Assembly (NCBI GenBank): GCA_005784505.1
Contig: VCAZ01000025.1
Location: 2,604,501 to 2,668,500, forward strand
Direction: 5' to 3'
DNA from: Bagarius yarrelli
Taxonomy: Eukaryota > Chordata > Actinopteri > Siluriformes > Sisoridae
DNA: 64,000 nt
Shown here: in pieces, positions 50,660 to 63,440 of the stretch
Layout of the letters: every line of letters starts with the position of its first letter
How positions within the stretch are numbered: the first letter of the stretch is position 1
Translations under genes and position numbers: made by a program
The notes under the pieces: generated by a model
Told to the model about the DNA's origin: nothing
Databases searched by the model: none
What the model saw: only the letters and a program-made list of their open reading frames with translations

Positions 50660-50960
50660 AGGAAAGAGTTAGCTTTGGTGGTAATTGGTGAAACCTGCTC
50701 AGCAGGAGACACTGAATGAGCGGAGAACAAACAGGGGAATCTGGACCCGGGTACTAGAGCTCGGGAGCTTCCGAGGTCAACCAGAAAGGCATGAGACCAG
50801 ACAGTGAGTAAGTAAAGGGCTTGTGTATAAAAAGGGTAAGTGATTGTGATGGATTGTGATGTGAGTTGCAGGGGTATCTGGGTAATAATCAGGAAAGAGT
50901 GTGTGCTGGTTGGGTGTGAACCTTGCGTGGCTTTGACAATAATTCATAATTGCACGTTTA
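50660..50960. other. Unclassified GC-richer stretch
   Basis: Unlike its AT-rich surroundings: contains GGACCCGGGTACTAGAGCTC and, 60 bases on, TGTATAAAAAGGG. Could be the promoter part of an LTR-like element. No coding potential seen. Confidence 0.3.
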
Positions 50961-51689
50961 TAATCTATTAAGGTGATTGTCTATTGTTGTTTGCTCATGT
51001 ATACTAAGTGATTTAATAAATAATTTTAATGGTTTTGGAGCAGTGGAAACAGCCTACAGAACAGAGGGGTGGAACGTGCAGAACTGAGGGGTGGGATAAG
51101 TGTAAAATAAGTGTTTTTTAATTTAATTTTTTTCAACCAATGAGAATTTTTAATCAAAGTATATTATAGACTTTTCATTAAGACCCTAAAGAATAAGATC
51201 AACTTATAGAAAATGGGCACCTGATGAATCTTAAAGCTTTAAAAGAAACTGAGCTAAATCACATACTATTAGCATTTACTTTTAACTGTGTGATGTAAAA
51301 AAAAAACTCAAATTAAAATTCATGCTTTACTGGATCTCTGGATTATTTTTGCATGTCATCTCAGTTTTTTTCTGTTTTCTTCACACCCTGTAACTCAGTC
51401 AGTATTAGTCACTTGGACGAAGTGATAGGATCAGCAAGGCACAGACAAATATAGAATGTGTAATCGTTCAACATGTCATCATTCTAATGCTGTGCCATGA
51501 CGCTCTTTGTCTTTGCCAGAGTTTCTCAGAGTTTGGTGAGAGGCGAGATATCTGACAGACAACAGCAAAGAGGTTATTTTGTCTCTGCTGACACTTTAAG
51601 CCCTATTCAGACAGGATTAGTGATTTGTTAGTGATGTGTTATAAAATATAATTGAATTCTATTCTATTAGATTCGATTAAATTGTAATG

Positions 51690-51868
51690 ATAATTATGGA
51701 GAAGTGGTTAAGCTATTTAACTGCTAATTGGAGGATTGGGGTTTGATTCCCACAACTGCTGGGCCCCTGAGCAAGGCCCTCAACCCCCAATTGCTCAGTT
51801 GTATAAACAAAATAGATAAATGGAAGTGGCTCTGTATAAGGACGTCTGCCAAATGCTGTATGTTTGAT
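51690..51868 (+). mobile_element. SINE (type 1), plus orientation
   Basis: GAGAAGTGGTTAAGCTATT, GGGGTTTGATTCCC, GAGCAAGGCCCTCAACCCC and the tail with AAGGACGTCTGCCAAATGC. Confidence 0.8.
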
Positions 51869-51869
51869 T

Positions 51870-54800
51870 TAGCATCATATGTGATTTTAATCTCAGATTT
51901 TAACTGTATCAATAGCTCACAGGTTCACCGGAAGAAAATTCTAGAGAATGCAGTTGCCTGTATGCCAGTATGCAGTTGTTACTGGCTTTGTTGCTGATTA
52001 GTGTGCTCAGCGGTATAATTACCCAGTTTTCTGATGAATCATCATAAACAGTAATTGCTGTAGATCAAAGAGATTCAAAAGGGCACGTCTGTCATGATGT
52101 AGATCTGCAATTGTGCGTTTTCTTCTTTTATTAAAACCGGTGTAATAGAAAAGAGGCAAAATTTAGACAGGACTCTATCAGTAAATGTAAAGCAGTCTGC
52201 AAAAAAAAACTAATTTAGACAAGCAGCAGTCTCTGTATTGTATTGCTAGAAAATAATGTAGAATAAATAGGGTTATTAGTGGGTTTCACACTGGAACGTC
52301 CAACATCACCTCAGAATGATTTCTAATGATATATTCGTTTTAGAAAAAGGAAGTGTGAAATGTTAGACACTTTGGTTGCATTTACACTGCAGATGTTGAT
52401 GCACGGTTTTGATTTTAGGACTATATCCAATTTTTTTGATGGCCCGCTTACGTCTTCTTTTAATACTGACCCGCATCCGATTTTCGCATTTAGATTATAG
52501 GGAAAAATATGGATGTACTGACAGGAAAAGAAAGAAAAAACAGCGTGATAATGCAAAGGACGAAGACGTAGAGAAAAAAAAGGTAGAGAAAAAAAGAAGA
52601 GAGCACTTGTTGCAGCCTGAGTGCACTGAAGTTATAAATATTTTTATAACTGTTATAATGTTTTTGTTTACAGACATTTAGTGAACAAAATTATTAAATA
52701 CAAAAATAGCACATTTGCGATAAGTTACATGAGTTGACGTCATGCGCCACCGTCGTTTAGTCAATGACGTTCGACTCGCACTGACAGGTGAAAATCCGAT
52801 CTGTCTGTTTACATGGCAGACACTAATGCACAAATCCCATTCATATCCGACTTATTTCCATATTCGAATTAGGCCTGAACCCGAATTAAAAATATCGGAA
52901 TCTGTGTGAAAAAAATCGTTCTGTTTTAATACGTGGCTTCAGTATAACAAGCAAAGTATCTGAAATAAGAGCTGAAATAAACTTCTGAATTTTACTCAGG
53001 AGAAAACTCAGCCGTTATCACATTGCAGAGCTCCTCTAATGGCATTGTGATGTTTATGAAAGGTGTGTGCACGAAATGTACATTAGCAGACAAAGAAACT
53101 TGACGTAAGCGAAAAATATCTTTTTAGATCCGGTTTGCTTGAGCGTCAGTTATGTCGAGTGTCAGTTATGTCGAGTGCAGTTTCACACAGAGTTAATAAC
53201 TAAAGAGAAATAACTTAAGGATGAACTAATGCTCAAATCTGATTCTTCTCAAGTGAATAGTGAGAGGGGCAAGTTTATTTCTGTCCAGAAATTCAATCAG
53301 ATTTTAAGTATACATGAATAAAAGACATGCTAAACACTTCGCTTTCCGCTTTAAAATTGAAAAATAAAAAGTGTCGGTGTTATTAGGCAATGCTGCCATT
53401 TTTAATTAGCAAAAATTAATAGTAGTATAATGAATAGATTGTTTTGATATTATGATAATTTCAATTTCAGGACAAAATTTTAACATACTTCTTCTTGCTA
53501 GACTGGCAAATTTGTAGAAATAAAAAAAAAAAAAACCCCAAAATAAATTCTATTTATCTGTTTATTATAATTTGTACTGATGTGAAGCATAATGTATGTA
53601 GTAACTATTAACCATAAGACCAATAATGTATTTAAGGCATGTTAATATAAACCTGTGTTCTATGATTTAGGTCAAACTCCTGCAAAATGAATGCACACTT
53701 ATTAATATATGAAATCATCCACACAACAGTTTAACAACTAATAATCTGATCTGGATGCCAAATATGAAATCATGCATTAATGTAGTTTTAGATTTAAAGG
53801 CAGGAAACAAGCTTTGCTTACAAATATGTAAATGGTTAAATGCTATGAAATGTTACATGAATTAGATTCTTAAAGGTAAATAAGCCGCAGCATTCCCTGT
53901 CCTGTGGAGTTGTAAGTAACACTGAACGCTAAGATTTAGGTATTGTAGCTGTAGCTGATTGGCCAATCAGTCAATCAATCAATCAATCAATCATCAGTAA
54001 ATACATAAATGGTGCTGTCCTTGCCTCCAAGCCAGTAACAATTTCTGCTTGCTGAGGACTAGACCTACCCGGGCTGTGTTCAAAGATTTAGGTGTAGTCT
54101 GTATTCACAGCCTGTGAATCAATCAATATGTCCTTGAAAATTGCTGGACTTAAACTGCTTAACCCACCACGTTCGAAATGGTTTATAGACACAGTAAGTA
54201 ATATAACATTGTCAAAGCAGTCAAGCAACAACCTTCAGTTATTGCGCGGAGAATGACTAAGAAAAGCACTGTGCTGTCAGACATTAAAGCCCAGCTGAGT
54301 GTGAACAAAACTTACTCTGCACCTCCTGCCAGGTGAACCAATTCCTCAAACACATGGAACAGATGGACCAATTACACACTGGCGGTGCTCACAAGAGGGA
54401 ACAGACAGATCAGGTAAACCAGCTCCACTAAGCATCCACAATCAACTCACTACAGGAAGAGCAAGTGCTTTCCCAGCACAAGCTTCACTGAAGTGAGTAA
54501 TATCTGGCACACTGGGCAGGGGAATCAACCCCGGGTAAACAGTTGGGGCTTTTTTTTTTAGAGCTGAAAGGTTCAGTATTTGTAGGAATGTAAAACAAAT
54601 GTTTTAGGTTACTTCTAGAAACAGAAATGTTGTAAAAGGTCGTAGTGGGGTATTACACAGTTCTGAGAATATACCACATTCCCAGTATTGGTGATAGATA
54701 GAAAATATGTTTAAAAAAAACAGACATACTGTATGTCTAGCTTTTAGATACTTTTTCACAACATATATAGCGTTTCTACAATAGTTTTAAAATTACAAAA

Positions 54801-56200
54801 TGACATAAGAAATTGCCCAGAATACCTTGTCATATTACAACATGTTGCAATCCTCAGATTCATATGCCTGGCCTGGCTTGGCAGACTGAAGCGACTGTGA
54901 CTGGCAAAGCTCACCAACTGTGATTCAATGTGTCCTGGTTTTAAATTTCGCCTTCCACAGTGGTGAAACTGATTTCACAGTGACACACACTTTAAATTAT
55001 ACACGGCTAGTTCCAATATGCTCCAGGCTTTCTTTTTTTATCTGCTCTCTACTTCTTTACACAGTTACAGGTACATTTACGGACTGTGTCTGATTAAAGA
55101 GGTGCTACAAGAACAGCATTTCACCAGCATGCCAAAAGACTGAATCCACAAATACTAAACTGTTCTTTACATTGAGATTCTGCTTACGGAGAAGAACAAA
55201 TCTCTGTATGTTCAATCCGACACATTAAACAGACATTGTTTCTCTCTCATCAAATCTTTTGCCTCCTTGGTTGTTGATTATAATGATACCTCAAAGAGCA
55301 GAAACAGAATTAGTGGTATAAAATCTGTATCAACTGGACTGTTTGATAAGCCTGTGTCATGTTAATTATTTTGCTCCTGAAGAGGAAAATGTAAGAACTG
55401 ACAAACAGACGCTGTTGCACAAAAGTTTTTTAACACCAACACGGGTACATGACAAGAAAAAAATAATGTGCCTTTCATTATGATTGTACAGTATATGTCA
55501 TGATAGAAGTCATTTGGGAACAGACATGATTATGAGCAATTATGTGTTAATTTATAATAGTATTGTGTGACTACGATTTTGCGCTACATTTAATGCTAAT
55601 TATTGTTCCAGAAATGTCTCATAAAGCTTGCAAGCCATAAAATGGCATTAGTTATTCCTAATAAACGGAATTTTGAGATAATCTGTCAATCCAACAGCGT
55701 TAAAGATTTAATCTGACAATTTTCTCCCATTTTAACTCCCTAAAAGATGAATCAAAGTTTCCTGAAGATGGTTTTGGAGATAACTAGACGTACTGACATA
55801 CCAATAAAGAACAATGGCGCCGTTTTTGTCTGTCACATGTCATGAGAGTGTGAATCCGAAGTTCAAACAGTGCCTTTAAAGCAAATATGATGAAATGCGG
55901 AATGTGCACTTTGCAAGACACTCACACAGATGCAGCAAAATACTGAGACTACTTTGCCAACCTGTCTTAGCTTAGCTGGATGCAGCTGTGATTAAAGCTA
56001 TGCTGTAAATAACAAGGACATCCAGTCAGCTCCGATATTCATCAGTGCTCCAGCTGTACAGCTAAAGCTGTGGCCTCAGCTTATCCTCTTACCACATTTC
56101 AACATTGGGCATACAGTAAAAATTGCTGAGATTATAGCCAATAAAAATTAGCAGTTTTTAAGCGACACCTCTTGTAATAAAAAAAAAGGTATCTTTGTGC
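51870..56200. other. Gene-free stretch
   Basis: No gene recognised on either strand. A Lys/Glu-rich open frame at 52409-52681 is compositional. A short TCAA repeat lies near 53968-53990. The rest is AT-rich unique-looking sequence. Confidence 0.45.
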
Positions 56201-56269
56201 CACAGGTTTTTTTTGTTTTTTAACCCAAAGCCATATTTTTGTCGGTGTTTTCTCAGGTTTTTAGGTGAT

Positions 56270-56440
56270 GGCAGTAAGCTGGCAACAAACCTTCCGCTTC
56301 CGAACATCATGCCAGCATCAGTATGCTTGAGCACAGGGATGGTGTTACCTTAGTGTTGGCTTTAGATCAACAACATCAACTTTATTCCCATGAGATCACA
56401 AAAGTGATTTTTAAATTCTTAAAGTCTTAAAGTCAGGTTT
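56270..56440 (-). mobile_element. Possible Tc1-like transposase fragment
   Basis: ACATCATGCCAGCATCAGTA and GAGCACAGGGATGGTGTTAC resemble the reverse complement of the Tc1 transposase segment that encodes the GGGSIM(L)WG motif. Diverged and frame-broken. Confidence 0.4.
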
Positions 56441-56984
56441 TTAAATTCTTAAAAGTGGATTTCTTCTGCTATAAAAGTCATATCTGTAAAGAGTCTATGA
56501 TATTGTTCAGGTTCTTTTATTTTGTAGCTGAACACTTGGGACACTTTTGTCACAGATTTCTTTTTTTTTTTTTTTCTTGCTCATGTACTCCAAGACAAAT
56601 TAAAGCACAGATGGTGAGCCTTTCTAGTCAGAGTCACTTCAGTTTTCGCCACAGTTTTTTTCCCCTTTGTTCGAATGGATTTCAGAAAAGCTTTGCCATT
56701 ATTAAAAAAAAAGTTTTCCATCTTTTTTTCCTGCTTCATCTTGACAGTTCATGGACGGCTTCTTGGACTGATTTTATTCTGCCATTTCAGGAATTGGACC
56801 TTCTTAAATCAGGAATATTTAAAGTGCATGCAAAAGGATGAACAGATTTGAAATGAACAGATGTGTACCCTGTTTTTTTTTACATATTTAATGTGTAGTT
56901 AAGCAAAAGGTGAGCGAATAATTAATTATGCATTTTTGGATCTAGAAAATCAGGAATTTTGAAGGCTACTGTATATTTATTTTA

Positions 56985-57152
56985 CATTTACATTTACAGC
57001 ATTCGGCAGACATCCTTATACAGAGCGACTTACATTTATCTTTTTTATACAACTGAGCAATTGGGGTTAAGGGCCTTGCTCAGGGGCCCAATGGCGGTGG
57101 CTTGGTGGTGCTGGGAATTAAACTTCGGTCTTCCAGGTATCAGTCCATGATT
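56985..57152 (-). mobile_element. SINE (type 1), minus orientation
   Basis: ACAGCATTCGGCAGACATCC at the left, TTGGGGTTAAGGGCCTTGC in the middle, and a GGGAATTAAACTTC block. Confidence 0.8.
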
Positions 57153-57759
57153 TACTATCAAAACACACCAAAATCCAATCACACCATATTCCTACCATCC
57201 AAAAGAAATACTGTGAAATACCATGATGTCATCTTTCAGACAATGTAAAAACACAACACTAAGATTAATTCCTTTTTCTGCTCTGTTTGGTATCCTGTCT
57301 GCGTTAACAGGGTGTGTAGAGGTATAAACATACATACTGTATGTTGGCAGGCAGGAAAGAAAATGTTTGGACCAAACTATTTTATTGGACAAACATTTTT
57401 TTGGTCCTATGCCTTCCACAGAAAACTCATAAATACATTTGAACCGATTAACTTAATGATTGTTTTTGGGACGTAAAGAGACTTTCAACCAGCAGAAGAA
57501 AAGATGTTTCTGAAGACAATCATCTATTGTACCTTTACTTCTTAAACTGCCTTAACTACCATAAGTGTTTAATATTGACTGCCATAAGTGTTCAATAATG
57601 ACTTAAGTAATTTCATTAAGTTTCTTTCAATGCTACCCTTAAAATATAATTGATCTACACGATCTAATGTAACAGCATAAAGCCAAATTGTAAAGACTCT
57701 GTCTGGCTTGTCAGGTGCGTTGCCCTGCCGGGCCACCAGAGGAAACGACTTTTAACAAC

Positions 57760-58150
57760 GACTTTCATTGTTTAAGTTCTACCTAGTCCATGTGCTCAAT
57801 GTTTGTCTATGTCTTGTCATGTGATTCCCCTGTCTATGTGTCAGGTTTCCATTGGTTTGTTTTGGTCATGTGTTCCTTATTGTGTTCAGGTGTTTCCTGT
57901 TTAGTTAACCCCCCCCCCCCATTAGTCTATTATTTATACCCCTGAGTTTTAGTCGGTCTTTGTCTTGCTTTGTTGCATGTCACAGTCAATGTGTATGTCA
58001 AAGTCAAGTTCATGTTCTAGTTCATGTCATGTCATGTTATGTCATGTCAGGTGTACTTCTGGAAAGTTCTAGTTCTACGTTTTATGTTTTTTAAGTTATT
58101 TAGTTTGTTGGTTTTGGTCTTTTGTTATTGTGTTAATAAAAACTGTATTT
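57760..58150 (+). mobile_element. LTR-like element
   Basis: Related to the inverted pair at 27340-27735 (CATTGGTTTGTTTTGGTCAT, TTGTGTTCAGGTG, poly-C). It has a TATTTATACCCCTGAG core-promoter-like box at about 57930 and TTAATAAAAACTG at about 58135, consistent with R and U5 boundaries of an LTR. A (CATGT)n-like CATGTCATGTCATG stretch lies between. Confidence 0.5.
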
Positions 58151-59482
58151 GCATCCAACCTCAACTCTACCACAAAAACAGCTGAAAGAAAAGATCATTA
58201 AAGGTGATTTGACCAGTGCATTAGGCAGCTTTTGTAGTAGTTCACTCACTAAAATAAATAGTGTGCATAACAGCACATGGTGGGGGGAAAAAGAAAGAGA
58301 ACAGGATCGGGGTTTAGCGAAAGAAAAGTGCAAACATAGTAATAACTATGCACGCGTGCAAGGCCCAAAGGATGCAATTAGCAATCAGAACAGAACGCAA
58401 CGGTTCTGATTACAAATGCGAATCACATCTCGCGACAAAAGCAAGGTTTATTAAACGCAAGCGGAGACACTGAGCAAATACTGAACCTTCTGTACTGGAT
58501 GTTTGAAAAAAGCCATAACAATGTGTGTTTTTCAGATTATTACTTAACACATGAGAGTGTAAAAGGAACGAATGTTCTGATTATTTATATAATATTGCAT
58601 GTTAATTTGGAAACGGGTTTATCTCTGGCTTTACTTTAGTATGAGACAGGCGACTAAAATACAGTAAGTATATCTTGAATTCTACTGAACAAGGAAAATG
58701 ATCTGACAGTCTAATGTCACAAGGGGGCAGTTGCTTGCTAACTGAAGCATGAAGACTGTTATTACGGTTAGGACTAGAGAGAGTGTTAAACGTAAAGGTT
58801 TAATCATTTTGTCTTAAAATAATGATCATTTTTTTACAGCACAGTGAAGAAAAAAATTCGCCCTGTCAGAGAACGTACTATAACAGCACATATACTTCAT
58901 AAAAAAAATCCACTTTTAGCTTGCAATTATATTGTGACTCCATCTTGGTTGAGAAGTGGAAAAACAAACTAACAAACCAGAAAACAAAATAAGTCAGAAA
59001 AAACAACAAAACAAAGCAACATTTTATCCAAAAACACAAATTCATAGAAACCTAAAAAGGTTACTATTGTTTGTATTCTTACTGCTGATTGGACGCTTAT
59101 CAATTGTTGGGGTTTTTTTTTTGGAATTGTTGTTGCATTGTTGAATTTGTTATTTTAATATTTTTTTCCAAAGTTAGACTAAAAGTGTTTCTGTAACCAA
59201 CATCTTTTACACTGTATACATAATATTGTGTTTAGATATTTATAGAAAATAGGCTGCGTGGGTGATGTACTATATCCACATCACAGTTTGCCTTTGACTA
59301 AATAATGATTTGGACACAGTTTCTTTGTATTCGCCGTCTTTAAGGTTTCTGTTTTTTTATGAATTTTACATTTTTTTGCACATTGTGTGAAATAAACTCA
59401 CCCTGTCCTTGTGTCCAATGTGCATCTGATTTGTAACAGCGTAGATCAGTGCTGCTAAAATATTTTACTATGTAAACCCTGT

Positions 59483-59911
59483 ACAGCGGTGCCTTAACTT
59501 GCAAGTTTAATGCATCCCCGTGACAGAGCTCGTAACTCAATTTACTCATATGTCAAATCAATTTTCCTCATTAAAATGAATTCAAATACAATTAGTCCGT
59601 TCCGGGTCCCCAAAAACACCACAATTTTTTTTGGTTACATGTTTTCAAATAAGAAAAATAAACTTATAAATAACGAATATTGTATAAAACAATACAATAG
59701 TACAGCATTTATTTGGAGATCAGACGACTCCACTTGCTAACGTGCATGTCTGACTAGCTATTGAGTGAGACATGGGATCCTGAGCTAACTCGCTATCTGA
59801 AGCTTGCTCGTAACCCGAATTTTAGCTTACAACTCAAAGCAAAAAATCGGCCGAGCGACGACTCGTATCTCGAAAAACTCGTTAGTTGGGACACTCGTAA
59901 GTCAAGGCACC
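59483..59911. mobile_element. TA-flanked MITE with terminal inverted repeats
   Basis: Left end TACAGCGGTGCCTTAACTTG and right end CTCGTAAGTCAAGGCACCAC followed by TGTA are near-perfect inverted repeats, both bordered by TA. Subterminal GAGCTCGTAACTCAA is also mirrored. The 430-base length and lack of a transposase point to a non-autonomous element; TA duplication suggests the Tc1/mariner superfamily. Confidence 0.7.
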
Positions 59912-60878
59912 ACTGTATTTGCGGGATGATTAATGTCTGCTAAAAGCAGTGTTCTATCAGTTCTCTAATAACTTTTTGACTCCTCAGATTTAGAAAGTTC
60001 AGAGGGTTTTTAGACACTTGGATAGAACATGTTCTGGAATCATTTATTAAAAGCAGAGGGATTTATTGTAGCTTTTCAAAACAGTAAAGGAAGTAAGGTA
60101 AAATCGTTTATGTTGGTGTGGTGTGACTGCAGCACATCAGCAAGGCTTAGTATTCTTTCCTCAGTGAGAGAAGAAATACAGTTTACTTTCTTTTAAAATT
60201 GCTTGCAATTACTCCTGCTGCAGTGAGCGTAGGGAAAAAAGTGCTGTGTATGTCGGTGAATGCATGTGCTGCATTGGTGCATTTTTTTAAGCAGTGCAAA
60301 TTGTAGGTATATTAACAACATCTGTGCCTGTGAAGATGATTAATATCATAGCAGAGCCATGAATTTAAAGCAGTACCATTTGCATTTGGCTTTAAGATCA
60401 TGACCATAACAGGTCATTAGTGCAGTTAGAGGGGCTGCTTTTCAGCAGTGTGAATTAATCTATTTGCATAGAATTTTAAGGATAATTTTTGATTATTGTC
60501 TGGCAGGTGATTTGCTTGCTTTTTGGGGCTGTTTTATGTTTTAGTTTTCTTCTAGCATTAGGCTGGTACATACAGTAGGTTGTTTGAAGGTTTATTTACT
60601 GAATGTGTCTGTGGGGGACTAGTGCCACATCTATGATATATTTACCCCAGCCTCAGCTTCATAGACTAATAGTCCACCACAATGCCGGCCAACACATAAG
60701 ATAAAATCGAGATTAAACACGTATTAAAGAGGAAAATAATACAATGTTTGTTATTAAATTTAGTGCTACATTCATATGGCAGTCAGATACATACATAAGA
60801 ATTTTTCTTTTTTATCTAATAACATTATGACAAAAACATAAAAAATGGAGATAAACTCCATGATAGATTCAGAGGCTG

Positions 60879-61064
60879 TTACTGCTCGTTGGCACGGGTC
60901 TGAAAGTGGTGAATAAACCCTTTCCTGGGCTGAGACAAGCTAGTTAACTTCGGGGTTAGTCGACCTCTCCGCACAATATCTAGCCTCTCTGGAAAAGTTC
61001 GCCTTGAAAACAAATTTTTAAGAATGTCTGAGACCAAGTCAATTTCTCCACCTCTTTCAGTCAT
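60879..61064 (-). mobile_element. hAT-type transposase fragment (TTF-like zinc-finger region)
   Basis: The minus strand encodes LVSDILKNLFSRRTF, RRGRLTPKLTSLSQPRKGF and IHHFQT, then stops. The R-G-R-x-T-P-K-L ... G-F-x-x-H-F-Q pattern precedes the TTF-type zinc finger of hAT transposases in fish. Everything downstream of HFQ is lost. Confidence 0.5.
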
Positions 61065-61261
61065 TGTGGGTGTAAAAAAATTAAACTCAGCTGTATTAAC
61101 GAGTGCAGGTCGCTACAGACGTGTTATGCTAGTCAAACTTGGCTGTAAATGTTTTGCTCTGACCAACCAATCAGAAGACAGAAGAAAAATTTAGGTTGTA
61201 AATGTAGGTCAGGGATTCTGACAGTGTTTAGACTATCAGAAAAAGACTTATATATATATAT

Positions 61262-61458
61262 ATATATCAGTAAGTTAGAATCACCAATCAATCTGACAAT
61301 ACATGTTTTTGGACTGAGGGAGGAAACCGGAGTACCCGGAGTAAACACACACAGGAACATGAAAACTTCTCATAGAAAGACCCCTGCTGGGGATACGAAC
61401 CTGGCACCTTCTTGCTGTGAGGCAACAGTGCTAAACACTAAGCCACCGTGCTGCCCCA
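61262..61458 (-). mobile_element. SINE-like repeat (type 3), minus orientation
   Basis: TTTTTGGACTGAGGGAGGAA, GGAGTACCCGGAGTAAAC and GTGCTAAACACTAAGCCACC match the copy at 6908-7197 in the same orientation. Confidence 0.8.
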
Positions 61459-62244
61459 CTACTATATCTTTCTTAAACCGTTTTTTCTTTCTGAATGCAT
61501 TACTACTCATACGGTCTATATAGAATAAGTAAAACTTTCTTGTTAAAAAGTTAAAGAAAAAAAAGTTACTTTCTAAGTAATATTATGTTACATAATAACA
61601 CCCTAAATTTAATTCATTGATTAGTTTCTAATGTTTTACTTTCTCACAAATAGTTACACATTACCATTTTTTTTGTTATTAATACAAACTACTGAAATGA
61701 TTAAATGTTATTAAACAGTAATAAAATACATTAGGAAAGAAGCACAAGAGGAAAGTGTAAGTAATGCATGACACAAGCTCTGATCATGACCCAAAATTAA
61801 CACCTGGCACATTTTAACCTCTCCAGTCTGTGAGTAAATGAATGTTTTTGGTGTTTTGAACTGATTCACAGAAGAAGCTCTTTTCAATAAAGTCTCTCTC
61901 CTCTGCAGTCTACAGGGAGAGAGAAAGCAGGAGAACCAGCAAAGCAAAAAAGTGCAGTGTCAGTGTATCATGGTTATTTTACTTCCCACTATCTCTTCTA
62001 TACAGCCAGTAATGTCAGGGTTCTGCAGTTGTCTCTTTAAGGGTTTGGCTAGAACTTTAATGGTTTAGCTATAGAACCATGCAACAAAATCTTCTGCAAC
62101 ACTTTAGAATACTGGTCAGTAGTTAACAAGTAACTATGCAGGAAGGAATAGATGGCATAATATTAACACTTAAATTAATACTGTTACTTACTGTTAATAC
62201 TTCTTTATTAGTAGAAGCGAGATTAATTGAGAAGTAGCTAATTT

Positions 62245-62320
62245 TAATTAGACTCCAGCAGATCCCTGTGACCCCAAATTAGGGAATAAGTGGGTATAGA
62301 AAATGAATGAATGAATGATG
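62245..62320 (+). mobile_element. Type 3 repeat, 3' fragment
   Basis: GACTCCAGCAGATCCCTGTG then GGTATAGAAAATGAATGAAT, the typical tail with short ATGA repeats. Confidence 0.7.
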
Positions 62321-62607
62321 TCATCATCAAAAATAAATAAAACAGTAGAAATGAAACAGAGTGGAATATTTTTATTAAGAATGAAAGCTTTTAAAAGAAC
62401 CTATTTCCTAGAACAAAAACTATTTTTCTGAAACTTCTAAGCAATCCCATAAATGTCCATTTTTCACACTAAGCCCTTAAAAAGTAATTTTGAAATAAGT
62501 GTATATGCTTTAACTTGGTGATTATATGTGATAAATTCCCACTTAATGGCTATCATTTCCCTTAAAATACAGATTTTACTGAACTATCACAGTACTTTTA
62601 TTGGAAT

Positions 62608-62725
62608 TAGTAGTGCAGTGGTTAAGGTGTTGGCCTGCTAATTGAAAGATGTTGGGCCCCTGAGCAAGGCCCTTATCCGCCACTTGCTCATTTGTATTAA
62701 AGAGATAAATGTTAGTTACTTTGGA
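62608..62725 (+). mobile_element. SINE (type 1), plus orientation, internally deleted
   Basis: GTGCAGTGGTTAAGGTGTTG then directly GTTGGGCCCCTGAGCAAGG: the B-box segment between them is missing. Confidence 0.75.
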
Positions 62726-62820
62726 TTTTTTAAAATATTTAACTTTGAAATCTTTGTATTAGTGTAAAAACTGCCAAAACTCAATAACAGACACAGAAAG
62801 ACAGCCAGACAGATAAAGGG

Positions 62821-62822
<2 letters not shown>

Positions 62823-62856
<34 letters not shown>
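62823..62856. repeat. GA microsatellite
   Basis: (GA)n of about 34 bases, intergenic. Confidence 0.9.
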
Positions 62857-62859
<3 letters not shown>

Positions 62860-63089
62860 TGCACTTTCTTTCCCAGTCTGCCTCGAACAGAGGTTAATGC
62901 GTTGTGCTGCAGTATAACACACGCCTCCCACATTCTCCTCCTGTGCATTATCTTCCATTCTCAGAAGCATTAAAGCCCGTAAGCTTCTCAAGCTGCTGCA
63001 CACACAGAGCCTTCATTTTTTGCTTGTCATGATGAACAAGGGCACAAAGTCGTATGCAAATGACAATCTGCAAATGTGACTCAAAAGCA

Positions 63090-63440
63090 TACCCAGCCAT
63101 GTGGGCCCCATGTGGGGTTTTGATAGGCTGTCACTGGGGCCCTGCATGGGCAAATTAAATAGGACCCATAGAAATGTGTCCATCGGCTCCTAATAGGCCC
63201 CATGTACGTTAGCCCATAGTGTGTATGTGTGTTTGACTCTATTTGGGGCCCATTAAGGGTTTATTATCAGGGCGCACATGGGGCCCAAAATGGTTGCTAT
63301 CTAAGGGGGCCCATGTGGGCCACATACAGATTCCCTCTGGGGCTTAAATGGGTGATCACACTGGACCCACAAATAGCCCCGCAATGAGTTTTTTTTGTGG
63401 GATAACAGTGGGTTAGAACTGGGCCCCATATGCTTTCTAT
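63090..63440. repeat. GGGCCCCATGTGGG-type dispersed repeat cluster
   Basis: At least eight spaced, quasi-palindromic variants of TGGGGCCCATGTGGGCC separated by 20-40 bases, with far higher GC than the surroundings. No coding frame. The family is not identified. Confidence 0.75.

Noticed and set aside
52409..52681. Lys-rich 90-codon frame resembling a nuclear protein
   Set aside because: AT-rich composition, no splice context, no recognisable domain; the neighbourhood looks like an old repeat.
56455..56841. 128-codon Phe-rich plus-strand frame
   Set aside because: Poly-T tracts and low complexity; adjoins a Tc1-like fragment and matches no family I know.
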